Of a stretch of 64,000 nucleotides of DNA, positions 54,447-61,358 are shown in pieces. How positions within the stretch are numbered: position 1 is the first letter of the stretch; each line of letters starts with the position of its first letter. A model generated the notes under the pieces. It was not told where the DNA came from and did not search any database. It saw only the letters and a program-made list of their open reading frames with translations. The stretch covers positions 301,455 to 365,454 of the forward strand of contig NZ_JBBCJO010000004.1 in assembly GCF_037190085.1 (NCBI RefSeq). The letters are read 5' to 3'. Both the position numbers and the translations under genes were made by a program. This DNA is from Gemmatimonas aurantiaca (GTDB taxonomy: Bacteria > Gemmatimonadota > Gemmatimonadetes > Gemmatimonadales > Gemmatimonadaceae).

Positions 54447-55052
54447 TCACGCCCGCTGGATCACCACGAAACGCGTCCAGTTGTGCGGAATGTCCTGAAT
54501 GTTCCGGGCGATCACTTCGAGACCGTACTGCACTGCGGCCGATTCGCTGGCCACGGCGCCCATGGTGCGGTCGCCCTGCGCGGCCACGTCGCGGGCGGCG
54601 CCCGCGGTGTCGGCATGGGGCACCGACACCAGCCAGCCGTGCCGGGCGAAGAAGAGACGGCACTGTGCGAGCGCGACCGCGTGGCTGCGCACTTCCCGCA
54701 GTTCGGCCAGCGAGGCACCATGCGGGGCCATGAGACAGAGATGGATGGGCACCCGCGTCTCGCCGATCTGCCGGATCCGGTCACCGGCTGCATGCACCGC
54801 ATCGCAGGCGATCTGCACCGTGCCGGCAATCGCGTTCTCCACCGGGATCATCGCGTAGTCGACGTCTTGCGCAAGGACACGGGCCACGGCATCGGCGAAC
54901 GTGAGACAGGCCACCGGTATGGCGCCGTCGGGCCAGTGCTGACGGATGGCCATTTCGCTGAACGCGCCCGCTTCGCCCTGAAACGCCACGCGTGGAGTCG
55001 GCGACGCCGATAGGGGCGATGCCGACCGTGTTGTCACGAAGGGATTCGTCAT
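54447..55052 (-). CDS. pheA: Prephenate dehydratase without ACT domain
   Basis: Turns prephenate into phenylpyruvate in phenylalanine synthesis. The 201 residues cover only the catalytic domain: RVAFQGEAGAFSEMAI, DYAMIPVENAIAGTV and the catalytic NWTRFVVI at the C-terminus, where the protein ends. The usual C-terminal ACT domain that senses phenylalanine is missing, so feedback control may be lost and gene control may matter more. It has no N-terminal chorismate mutase; that activity is encoded separately at 56348. A TATGAT -10 box (55059-55064, minus strand) ends six bases before the ATG, so the mRNA is probably leaderless. Confidence 0.92.
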   Translation of the reverse strand: MTNPFVTTRSASPLSASPTPRVAFQGEAGAFSEMAIRQHWPDGAIPVACLTFADAVARVLAQDVDYAMIPVENAIAGTVQIACDAVHAAGDRIRQIGETRVPIHLCLMAPHGASLAELREVRSHAVALAQCRLFFARHGWLVSVPHADTAGAARDVAAQGDRTMGAVASESAAVQYGLEVIARNIQDIPHNWTRFVVIQRA

Positions 55053-55058
55053 GTGCGG

Positions 55059-55093
55059 ATCATATTGACTTCATCGACGGGTTGGGATAGCCT
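55059..55093. promoter_or_regulatory. Overlapping divergent promoters pheA/aro operon
   Basis: Minus strand: TATGAT (55064-55059) six bases before the pheA ATG. Plus strand: TTGACT (55065-55070), 17-bp spacer, TAGCCT (55088-55093), which puts the transcript start at about the leader-peptide ATG at 55101. The two promoters occupy the same 35 bases, so they should compete. Confidence 0.55.
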
Positions 55094-55100
55094 CCATGGT

Positions 55101-55193
55101 ATGACGCGTCACGCCGCCGTTCTCAGCTACGCCTGCCGATTTTATTACGTGCCGACCCGCATGGGATCCGGCGCCATTGGCATGCGCGGCTGA
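55101..55193 (+). CDS. Phe/Tyr leader peptide of the aro operon
   Basis: A 30-codon open frame with the sequence MTRHAAVLSYACRFYYVPTR followed by MGSGAIGMRG. Phe14-Tyr15-Tyr16 (TTT TAT TAC, 55140-55148) and Tyr10 are the amino acids made by the pathway. It is followed 23 bp later by a rho-independent terminator and then DAHP synthase. This is the layout of transcription attenuation: scarcity of charged tRNA-Phe or tRNA-Tyr stalls the ribosome and lets an antiterminator form. A candidate antiterminator is GCATGGG (55159-55165), which can pair with CCCGTGC (55220-55226) in the terminator arm. No ribosome site precedes the ATG; the predicted transcript starts at or next to it. Confidence 0.72.
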   Translation: MTRHAAVLSYACRFYYVPTRMGSGAIGMRG

Positions 55194-55216
55194 ACGCTGA
55201 CGCTTCCACCGCCGAG

Positions 55217-55248
55217 AGGCCCGTGCATCGCACGGGCCTTTGTTGTTT
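55217..55248 (+). terminator. Attenuator terminator before DAHP synthase
   Basis: Stem AGGCCCGTGC/GCACGGGCCT (10 bp, perfect) with a 3-base loop at 55227-55229, followed by TTTGTTGTTT. It lies between the leader peptide stop (55193) and the DAHP synthase start (55305). Confidence 0.88.
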
Positions 55249-55304
55249 CCGGGCTCGGCGAACGCGGTGCCTCGTGGCCACGACTCCCACTCCACGAGGA
55301 CTGC

Positions 55305-56351
55305 ATGATCATCGTCACCACCGCCCACATCTCCCCGGACGCGCTCGACCGCATCGTCGAACACGTCGAAGCGGCCGGTTTGCGCACCCACGTCTCCCGC
55401 GGCGAACATCGCACCATCGTCGGATGCATCGGCGACGAGGGCCGTCTGAGTGAACACGGACTGACCCAGCTGGACGGCGTCGAACGGGTGTTGCCGGTCC
55501 TCAAGCCGTACAAACTCGCGTCGCGCGAATTTTCGGTGGGCGATACCGCCATCCGTTTCGGCGATCCGGCGGACACGGTGATCGGGGGGCGCGACATCGT
55601 CGTCATGGCGGGGCCGTGTTCGGTGGAAGGCCGCGAGATGATGCATGAAACCGCCCGCCATGTGCAGCGGGCCGGTGCCCGTCTGCTGCGCGGGGGAGCA
55701 TTCAAACCGCGCTCGTCGCCGTACGCGTTTCAGGGCATGGGTGAGGCCGGCCTGGAGATTCTCGCCGAGGTGCGCGCGGAAACCGGCATGCCCATCGTGA
55801 CCGAAGTGATGGATCCCCGGCAGGTGGAACTCGTGGCGTCGTATGCCGACGTGCTGCAGATCGGGGCGCGCAATATGCAGAACTTCACGCTGCTCACCGA
55901 AGTCGGCAAAGTGCAGCGTCCGGTGCTGCTCAAGCGCGGGCTCTCGGGGACCATCACCGAACTGCTGATGGCCGCCGAATACATCATGGCGCAGGGCAAT
56001 GGCGATGTGATGCTGTGCGAACGGGGCATCCGCACGTACGAAACGGCCACCCGCAACACGATGGACGTGGCGGCGATTCCGGTGCTCAAGCGCGAGTCGC
56101 ATCTGCCGGTCATCGTCGACCCGAGTCATGCCGGCGGGCGGGCCTCGCTGGTCGCGCCGCTCGCGATGGCCGCCATTGCCGCCGGCGCGGACGGACTGAT
56201 CGTGGAAGTGCATCCTACGCCCGCCACGGCGAAGAGCGATGGCGAACAGTCGCTCGAACCCGCGGCGTTCGCGCGCATGATGCAGCAGGTGCAGGCGGTG
56301 GCCGAAGCCATCGGCCGCGGTTGCCCGTGGCGCGCGGAGGTACCGGCATGA
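55305..56351 (+). CDS. aroF: DAHP synthase, type I-beta with ferredoxin-like regulatory domain
   Basis: First step of the shikimate pathway: phosphoenolpyruvate plus erythrose-4-phosphate. The protein has 348 residues. The N-terminal ferredoxin-like domain (MIIVTTAHISPDALDRIVEH to about 70) is the type that binds Tyr or Phe in some I-beta enzymes. The barrel starts with VVMAGPCSVEGREMM and contains GGAFKPRSSPYAFQGMG, VLQIGARNMQN, LLKRGLSGTITELL and IVDPSHAGG. The chorismate mutase gene overlaps its stop. Control is likely at two levels: the leader peptide attenuator and the N-terminal domain. Confidence 0.95.
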   Translation: MIIVTTAHISPDALDRIVEHVEAAGLRTHVSRGEHRTIVGCIGDEGRLSEHGLTQLDGVERVLPVLKPYKLASREFSVGDTAIRFGDPADTVIGGRDIVVMAGPCSVEGREMMHETARHVQRAGARLLRGGAFKPRSSPYAFQGMGEAGLEILAEVRAETGMPIVTEVMDPRQVELVASYADVLQIGARNMQNFTLLTEVGKVQRPVLLKRGLSGTITELLMAAEYIMAQGNGDVMLCERGIRTYETATRNTMDVAAIPVLKRESHLPVIVDPSHAGGRASLVAPLAMAAIAAGADGLIVEVHPTPATAKSDGEQSLEPAAFARMMQQVQAVAEAIGRGCPWRAEVPA

Positions 56352-56779
56352 GCAGCGAGAGAAACGCCGATACGGGGCGCGATATGGGTCGCGATATGGG
56401 TCGCGATGTGGGGCGTCCCATGCCGCACGACCGGCATGGGGCCGCGTCGACGGAGATGTTGCAGACGCTGCGTCAGGATATCGATGCCGTGGACGAGGAG
56501 ATCATCGCGGCCATCGTGCGGCGCATGACCCTCGCGCGCGCCATCGGAACGCTCAAGCAGCGGACCGGACAACCGGTGCTCGACCCCGCGCGGGAGGCGT
56601 CCGTGGTGTCGCGGGCAGCGATGCGCGGACGCGATGCCGGACTGCCGGAACAGGATGTGCGCGCGCTCTACTGGCAGCTCATGGCGTGGGCGCGCCGGGC
56701 GCAGATGCAGGAGCGGCTGCCCGGACAGCCGCATGGGCCGATCCCCGGACCCTTGCACGAGTCTCTGCAGAGCCCCTGA
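56348..56779 (+). CDS. aroQ: AroQ-type chorismate mutase
   Basis: Converts chorismate into prephenate. It has 143 residues; the start ATG overlaps the aroF stop as ATGA, so the genes are coupled. The AroQ helical core is at about 35-120 (LQTLRQDIDAVDEEIIAAIV, RRMTLARAIGTLKQ), with the conserved Arg and Lys. The N-terminus carries three nearly perfect GRDM repeats from a 12-bp tandem repeat (56378-56413), so its length may vary. Together with aroF and the divergent pheA it supplies phenylalanine and, by way of prephenate, tyrosine. Confidence 0.9.
   Translation: MSSERNADTGRDMGRDMGRDVGRPMPHDRHGAASTEMLQTLRQDIDAVDEEIIAAIVRRMTLARAIGTLKQRTGQPVLDPAREASVVSRAAMRGRDAGLPEQDVRALYWQLMAWARRAQMQERLPGQPHGPIPGPLHESLQSP
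56378..56413 (+). repeat. 12-bp in-frame tandem repeat in the chorismate mutase gene
   Basis: CGCGATATGGGT twice and CGCGATGTGGGG once. It encodes the repeated Arg-Asp-Met/Val-Gly at the N-terminus, outside the catalytic core. Confidence 0.85.
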
Positions 56780-56814
56780 ACAGGCGCTCGTGCCATGACA
56801 GTGCGACCGCGGGC

Positions 56815-58425
56815 CTATCCATGCCGGACGTCGGCTGAGCCGCTGGCATGCGGTTTCTGACGACGGGCGGGGAGACGCACTTCGAACGTGGCGCCGGGGA
56901 AGGCGGCAGTCGTCCCATCGGTGTGCGCGGTGGCGAGGAGCCGGATCTGCCCCCCGTGCACCTGGGCAATGGCCTGCGCGATGGCGAGACCGAGACCGGC
57001 GCCCGTCCCGGTGGCGGTCTCCCGCGCATGCGGCTCGTGCACGAAGCGGTCGAAGACGGTGGTCCGGATGGTTTCCGGAACCCCGGGACCCTGATCGTGC
57101 ACCCGCAGCAGGAGATGTTGCCCGTCGCGATCGACGACGACCCGCACCGTGCTGTCCGACGGCGCGTGTTTGATGGCGTTGTCCAGCAGGTTGATGAGCA
57201 GGCGGCGCAGCAGATTGGCATCGCCCGTGGTGGTGGCCGACGCCTCGTCCACCGTGGGCGCGATGTCACAGGTCACCGTGACGCCCTGCGAGAGGGCAAT
57301 CGATCGCACGCTGCGCACCGCGTCGACGGCGAGATCGGGAAGCTCCACCACTTCCCGCGTGACGATGGGGCCACCCGCATCCACGCGTGCGAGCAGGAAG
57401 AGATCGTCCACGATGCGTGTGAGACGGATGGACTCGCCCTGAATGACGGTGAGCGCCTCGCGGTATTCGGCTTCGCGCCGGACAGCGCGACGCAGCGTGA
57501 CATCGGCTTCGCCGCGGATGATGGCAATGGGCGTGCGCAATTCGTGTGACGCGTCGGCCACGAATTGCCGCTGGGTGCGGAACGCATCACCGACACGGGC
57601 CAGCAGACCGTTGATGATCTGCGCCAGGCGGCCCAGTTCATCGTGCGGATTCACCACCGGCAGTCGTTCGTCGAGATTGGCGGCCGTGATGGACGCCGTG
57701 CGTCCGTTGATGGCTTCGAGCGGCGCCAGACTGCGGCGGGCGAGACCGTAGCCGGCCAGGACCGACGCGAGCAGCGCGGCGGGAATGGCCAGGAACAGCG
57801 TGTTGCGCACCTGACGCAGCAGGAGCCGGTCCCCGGCTTCCGACAGCAGCGCCGTGATGAGCAACGTGGGGCCATTGCGTGCGTCCTCGTCACCGGTGGG
57901 CGCGACGCGCACCAGGGCCATGTGCGCCGGTCCGTCGGCCAGCATCACCTCACGCACGGCCAGACCGCGATCCCGTGCGAGCGTCCGTGCCAAGTCCTCG
58001 TCACGGCCGGTCCGCATCTCCTCGAGGACCGCGTGCACGGGTTCGGGAAGTCGGACGGCGCTGTCCCCCTGTCCGGTGTCGGACGTGCCGTCCACCGGCA
58101 ACCTGGGCTGCCGCGCGGCCATCATCCGCACAGCCTCGTTGGTGATGAAGATGTCGAGATTGCCGACACGCATTTCGCGCAGCACGGCGCGTTCGGTGGC
58201 ACCGTCGGCTTCGACTTCACCGCGGGCGGCCATGGCCCGTCGTTCGGCGCGGACGGCGCTGGCCACGACCTGCGCCGATTCACTCACGGCGGAGATGGCA
58301 CGCTCCCGCACCACGCGCGTCAGCGTGAACCATCCGACCACGACGAACACGATCAGCACCAGCGCCAACACGCTGGCGTTCCACAGCGTCAGACGCAGCA
58401 GGATCGAAATGCGGACCGGCTTCAC
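56815..58425 (-). CDS. Sensor histidine kinase
   Basis: Membrane sensor of 536 residues. Transmembrane helix 1 at about 13-35 (LWNASVLALVLIVFVVVGW) and helix 2 at about 208-225 (NTLFLAIPAALLASVLAGYG) enclose a periplasmic region of about 170 residues. HAMP follows, then the phospho-acceptor SHELRTPIAIIRGEAD (His about 293) and the ATP-binding domain with NLLDNAIKHAP, HDQGPGVPE and GTGAGLGLAI. It follows the response regulator by 6 bp. The signal is unknown. It converges with the aro operon across 35 bp. Confidence 0.93.
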   Translation of the reverse strand: MKPVRISILLRLTLWNASVLALVLIVFVVVGWFTLTRVVRERAISAVSESAQVVASAVRAERRAMAARGEVEADGATERAVLREMRVGNLDIFITNEAVRMMAARQPRLPVDGTSDTGQGDSAVRLPEPVHAVLEEMRTGRDEDLARTLARDRGLAVREVMLADGPAHMALVRVAPTGDEDARNGPTLLITALLSEAGDRLLLRQVRNTLFLAIPAALLASVLAGYGLARRSLAPLEAINGRTASITAANLDERLPVVNPHDELGRLAQIINGLLARVGDAFRTQRQFVADASHELRTPIAIIRGEADVTLRRAVRREAEYREALTVIQGESIRLTRIVDDLFLLARVDAGGPIVTREVVELPDLAVDAVRSVRSIALSQGVTVTCDIAPTVDEASATTTGDANLLRRLLINLLDNAIKHAPSDSTVRVVVDRDGQHLLLRVHDQGPGVPETIRTTVFDRFVHEPHARETATGTGAGLGLAIAQAIAQVHGGQIRLLATAHTDGTTAAFPGATFEVRLPARRQKPHASGSADVRHG

Positions 58426-58431
58426 GGCGCC

Positions 58432-59112
58432 TCAGGCGGGTGGCACATCGGTGAGGATGTAACCCGCGCCCCGCCGCGTGTGAATGAGCGGCGCATGGCC
58501 ATCCCGATCGATCTTGCCGCGCAGACGGTTCACGTACACTTCGACCGCATTGGTGAAGGGATCGTGATTGTCGTCCCAGACATGCGACACGATGTCCCCA
58601 CGCGAGAGCACGCGTCCCACATTGCGGGCCAGCAGTTCGAGCAACGCATACTCCTTGGCCGTGAGCGCGATGGCCACACCGGCCCGGCTCACGGCATGCG
58701 ATTGCAGATCGATCTCCAGATCGGCCACGCGCACGAGCATCGGCTGGAGCGTTTCGGGGCGTCGCAGCAGGGCACGCAACCGGGCCAGCAGTTCGCCAAA
58801 ATCGAACGGTTTGACGAGATAGTCGTCGGCGCCCGCATCGAGTCCGGTGATGCGGTCGGCCACGGTGTCCCGCGCCGTGAGCATCAGCACCGGTGTACGG
58901 ATGTCCCGGCCGCGCAGCGTGCGTGCCACGGTGAAGCCGTCGATGTCGGGCAGCATCACATCGAGCACGATGGCGTCGTAGCTGTTGACAGCGGCCTGCG
59001 CGATGGCGGCCTTGCCCAGTTCGCAGGTGTCGACCGCGTACGCTTCTTCGCGCAGCCCGCGCGCGATCAGCCGGGCGAGTTTCGGATCGTCTTCGACGAC
59101 AAGCAGGCGCAT
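58432..59112 (-). CDS. OmpR-family response regulator
   Basis: DNA-binding response regulator of 226 residues, partner of the adjacent kinase. The receiver domain has Asp9-Asp10, the phosphorylated Asp51 (IVLDVMLPD), Thr79 and Lys101 (LVKPFD). A winged-helix output domain follows (about 128-222: LTAKEYALLELLARNVGRVL, VEVYVNRLRGKID). It lies first in the two-gene operon. No ribosome site is evident upstream of the ATG. Confidence 0.94.
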   Translation of the reverse strand: MRLLVVEDDPKLARLIARGLREEAYAVDTCELGKAAIAQAAVNSYDAIVLDVMLPDIDGFTVARTLRGRDIRTPVLMLTARDTVADRITGLDAGADDYLVKPFDFGELLARLRALLRRPETLQPMLVRVADLEIDLQSHAVSRAGVAIALTAKEYALLELLARNVGRVLSRGDIVSHVWDDNHDPFTNAVEVYVNRLRGKIDRDGHAPLIHTRRGAGYILTDVPPA

Positions 59113-59187
59113 GAGGAGAGGAGCACTGGTCGGAAGGGGACGGTTCGTCCCTGAAAAACAGCCGACGATTCGTTAATCGGCTTGAAA

Positions 59188-59217
59188 GGTACGGCTCTGT
59201 ACACTTCCCGCCGTACC
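59188..59217. promoter_or_regulatory. Inverted repeat GGTACGG-16-CCGTACC
   Basis: Perfect 7-bp arms (59188-59194 and 59211-59217) in the 252-bp gap between the response regulator start and the UvrC-like gene's stop, 75 bp before the regulator's ATG. It is a possible regulator-binding site or weak hairpin. Nothing else stands out in this gap. Confidence 0.35.
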
Positions 59218-59364
59218 ACCGTTACGCCAACCCAGGGGCGGGACCCGAAGCAAGCGAGCGGTGGCCACAAAGCGGCGTGTCCGGGGCAACTCGGGCACGT
59301 CGTTTTGTTTTGGGGGATGTCGGCGTGGAAGAGGCGGCGGAGAAGACCGACACGCGCCCCCGCG

Positions 59365-60585
59365 TCAGACGCGCGCACCGCGGGTGCGCTGCTTCTCCAC
59401 CGGTCGCCGGCGGAACCAGCTGGCGACGAGAAAGAACTCGTCGAGATCGTGCGTGGGAATGTCCGCACCCGACGGATCGGGGCCGTCGTACACGCGGGCC
59501 ACGAGCGCGCGGAACGCCTCGTGCTCTTCGTCGGTCCGGGGCGCGCGCACTTCCGCCCGCACCGTCCCCCGGCGAATGAGATACACCCATTCCCGGTCGG
59601 CATGGCCGATGGCGTGATAGCGGAACGTGAGTCGGTCGACGTTGGCATGAAAGTGCTGCAGACGATCGAACAGCCAGCGCACGAGGGCGAGACGATCCCG
59701 CAGCACACGCGCGCGTTCGAAAGCGAGGGCTTCCGCGGCCTCGTGCATCGCGCGCTCCAGCCGACGCAGCGGTCCGTCCCCTCGGCCTTCCAGGAACGCA
59801 TGAACCTCGGCCGCTGCTGTACGATAGGCGCCCGCCTCACCCGCGCCGATGCAGGGACCGGCACAGGTGCCGAGATCGTGACGCAGGCAGGCCGGCGCCC
59901 GTGAACGGAGACGGGCCGATGACGACCCGATGGGTCGCGCGGGGTCGTCGGCGAACCAGAGCGTGGGCAGGCGTTCGCGTCCACTCCTGCCGGTGCTGCT
60001 CGTGCCGCCGGTGCCCACCGGCCGCGTTGGTGTGTCCTCGAGCGTGCAATCGCGCAGGGCCGTGGCTTCGGCCAATGCCCGCACCGCTTCGCGCAGCTGC
60101 TGCACACGGCGGAAGGGCCCGAACAGCGCCACCGCCGCCGGATCGTCGGATCGGGCCACCACCCGCAGGCCGGGCACCGGATCTCCCGTGAGGGCCACGT
60201 AGGCCCTGGGCCAGTCGTCGAGCACCATCATCGAATTGAAATGCGGGCGATACTGCTTGATCAACCGCAGTTCGCGCAGCAGCGCGCCGAATTCGGTGTG
60301 CGTGTACTCCCACTCGATCTGAAAGGCGTGCCGCAGGATGCGCGCGGCCTTGTTGCGACGTCCTCTGGCCCGGAAATAGGACAGCAGGCGGGTGCGCAGG
60401 GCGCGGGACTGTCCCACGTAGATCACCGCACCGGTGGGGCCGAGCATGCGATACACGCCGGGCCGGTTCTCGCAGCCGGCACGCACCAGCGTCCGCAACT
60501 GCTTGCGGTGGGCTGGTGTGGACTGTGCCGGACGGCCGTGCAGTCGCGCATCCGGCGTGTCGACGGGCTGGGACGCCGCGCTCAT
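59365..60585 (-). CDS. UvrC-like (Cho-type) GIY-YIG endonuclease
   Basis: Protein of 406 residues with an N-terminal GIY-YIG domain (about 30-115: RPGVYRMLGPTGAVIYVGQS, LRTRLLSYFRARG), a central segment with Cys residues CLRHDLGTCAGPC, as in UvrC, and a UVR-like helical part (ALAFERARVLRDRLA). It lacks the C-terminal RNase H and helix-hairpin-helix domains of UvrC, so it should make only the 3' incision, as Cho does. A GTG at 60591 is an alternative start. It diverges from the ECF sigma gene. Confidence 0.85.
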   Translation of the reverse strand: MSAASQPVDTPDARLHGRPAQSTPAHRKQLRTLVRAGCENRPGVYRMLGPTGAVIYVGQSRALRTRLLSYFRARGRRNKAARILRHAFQIEWEYTHTEFGALLRELRLIKQYRPHFNSMMVLDDWPRAYVALTGDPVPGLRVVARSDDPAAVALFGPFRRVQQLREAVRALAEATALRDCTLEDTPTRPVGTGGTSSTGRSGRERLPTLWFADDPARPIGSSSARLRSRAPACLRHDLGTCAGPCIGAGEAGAYRTAAAEVHAFLEGRGDGPLRRLERAMHEAAEALAFERARVLRDRLALVRWLFDRLQHFHANVDRLTFRYHAIGHADREWVYLIRRGTVRAEVRAPRTDEEHEAFRALVARVYDGPDPSGADIPTHDLDEFFLVASWFRRRPVEKQRTRGARV

Positions 60586-60761
60586 GGCCACAAGCTAGCG
60601 GCAGGCGTCCTCGGGTGTGAGACGAGGCGATGTACGCCGACCGGACAGAGGTCGCGCGGACGTGGTGCGTCGTTGTTGCAGGAAGCCCGGTGCGCCCCGC
60701 GCGGGAAACCGCTACAATTGCTGCGCTCGGCTGCTTCCCGATGCTCCAGGCGAAAAGCGAC

Positions 60762-61358
60762 ATGAACCACGACGACCGCAGTCACGACAGTCACGATTCG
60801 ACGACGCATCACGAGGTCACCCGGCTGCTGGTGGATCTGCAGAATGGATCGGATGGAGCCGCGGATCAGCTCATGCGCGTGGTCTACCGCGAGTTGCATG
60901 ATCTGGCGGAGCATTTCATGCGTCGTGAACGTGTCGATCACACCCTGCAGCCCACGGCGCTGGTGCACGACGCCTATCTGCGCCTGATGGGGCAACGGGA
61001 AACCTCGTGGCAGAACCGGTCGCACTTCTTCGGTATCGCCGCGCAGGCCATGCGTCGCATTCTCGTCGATCACGCACGCCGGGCGCGCGCCGGCAAGCGG
61101 GAAGGTGGTGAGCGCGTGACACTCGACGAATCGGTGGCGGAAAGTCCCGAACGTTCGGTGGATCTGATCGCCCTGGACGATGCGCTGAACAAACTGGCGG
61201 CACTTGATCCACGACAGGCGCGTGTGGTGGAGCTCCGGTACTTCAGCGGACTCGGTATCGAACAGACCGCGGCCGTTCTGTCGATCTCTCCGGCCACCGT
61301 GAAACGCGACTGGACCTTCGCGCGGGCGTTTCTGCAACGCGAGCTGGAGCGCGCGTGA
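60762..61358 (+). CDS. ECF sigma factor
   Basis: Extracytoplasmic-function sigma factor of 198 residues from the ATG at 60762. Region 2 is at about 15-85 (VTRLLVDLQNGSDGAADQLM, QPTALVHDAYLRLM, SHFFGIAAQAMRRIL) and region 4 at about 130-190 (VELRYFSGLGIEQTAAVLSI, SPATVKRDWTFARAFL). The sequence pattern fits the sigma group encoded next to Ser/Thr kinases (TIGR02999-like). Its stop overlaps the kinase start as GTGA, so the two are coupled. TACAAT (60713-60718) may be a -10 box. No anti-sigma factor is present, so the kinase may be the controlling partner. Confidence 0.92.
   Translation: MNHDDRSHDSHDSTTHHEVTRLLVDLQNGSDGAADQLMRVVYRELHDLAEHFMRRERVDHTLQPTALVHDAYLRLMGQRETSWQNRSHFFGIAAQAMRRILVDHARRARAGKREGGERVTLDESVAESPERSVDLIALDDALNKLAALDPRQARVVELRYFSGLGIEQTAAVLSISPATVKRDWTFARAFLQRELERA

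Noticed and set aside
60713..60718. Full sigma-70 promoter for the ECF gene
   Set aside because: TACAAT is a fair -10 box, but no -35 is found at 16-18 bp.
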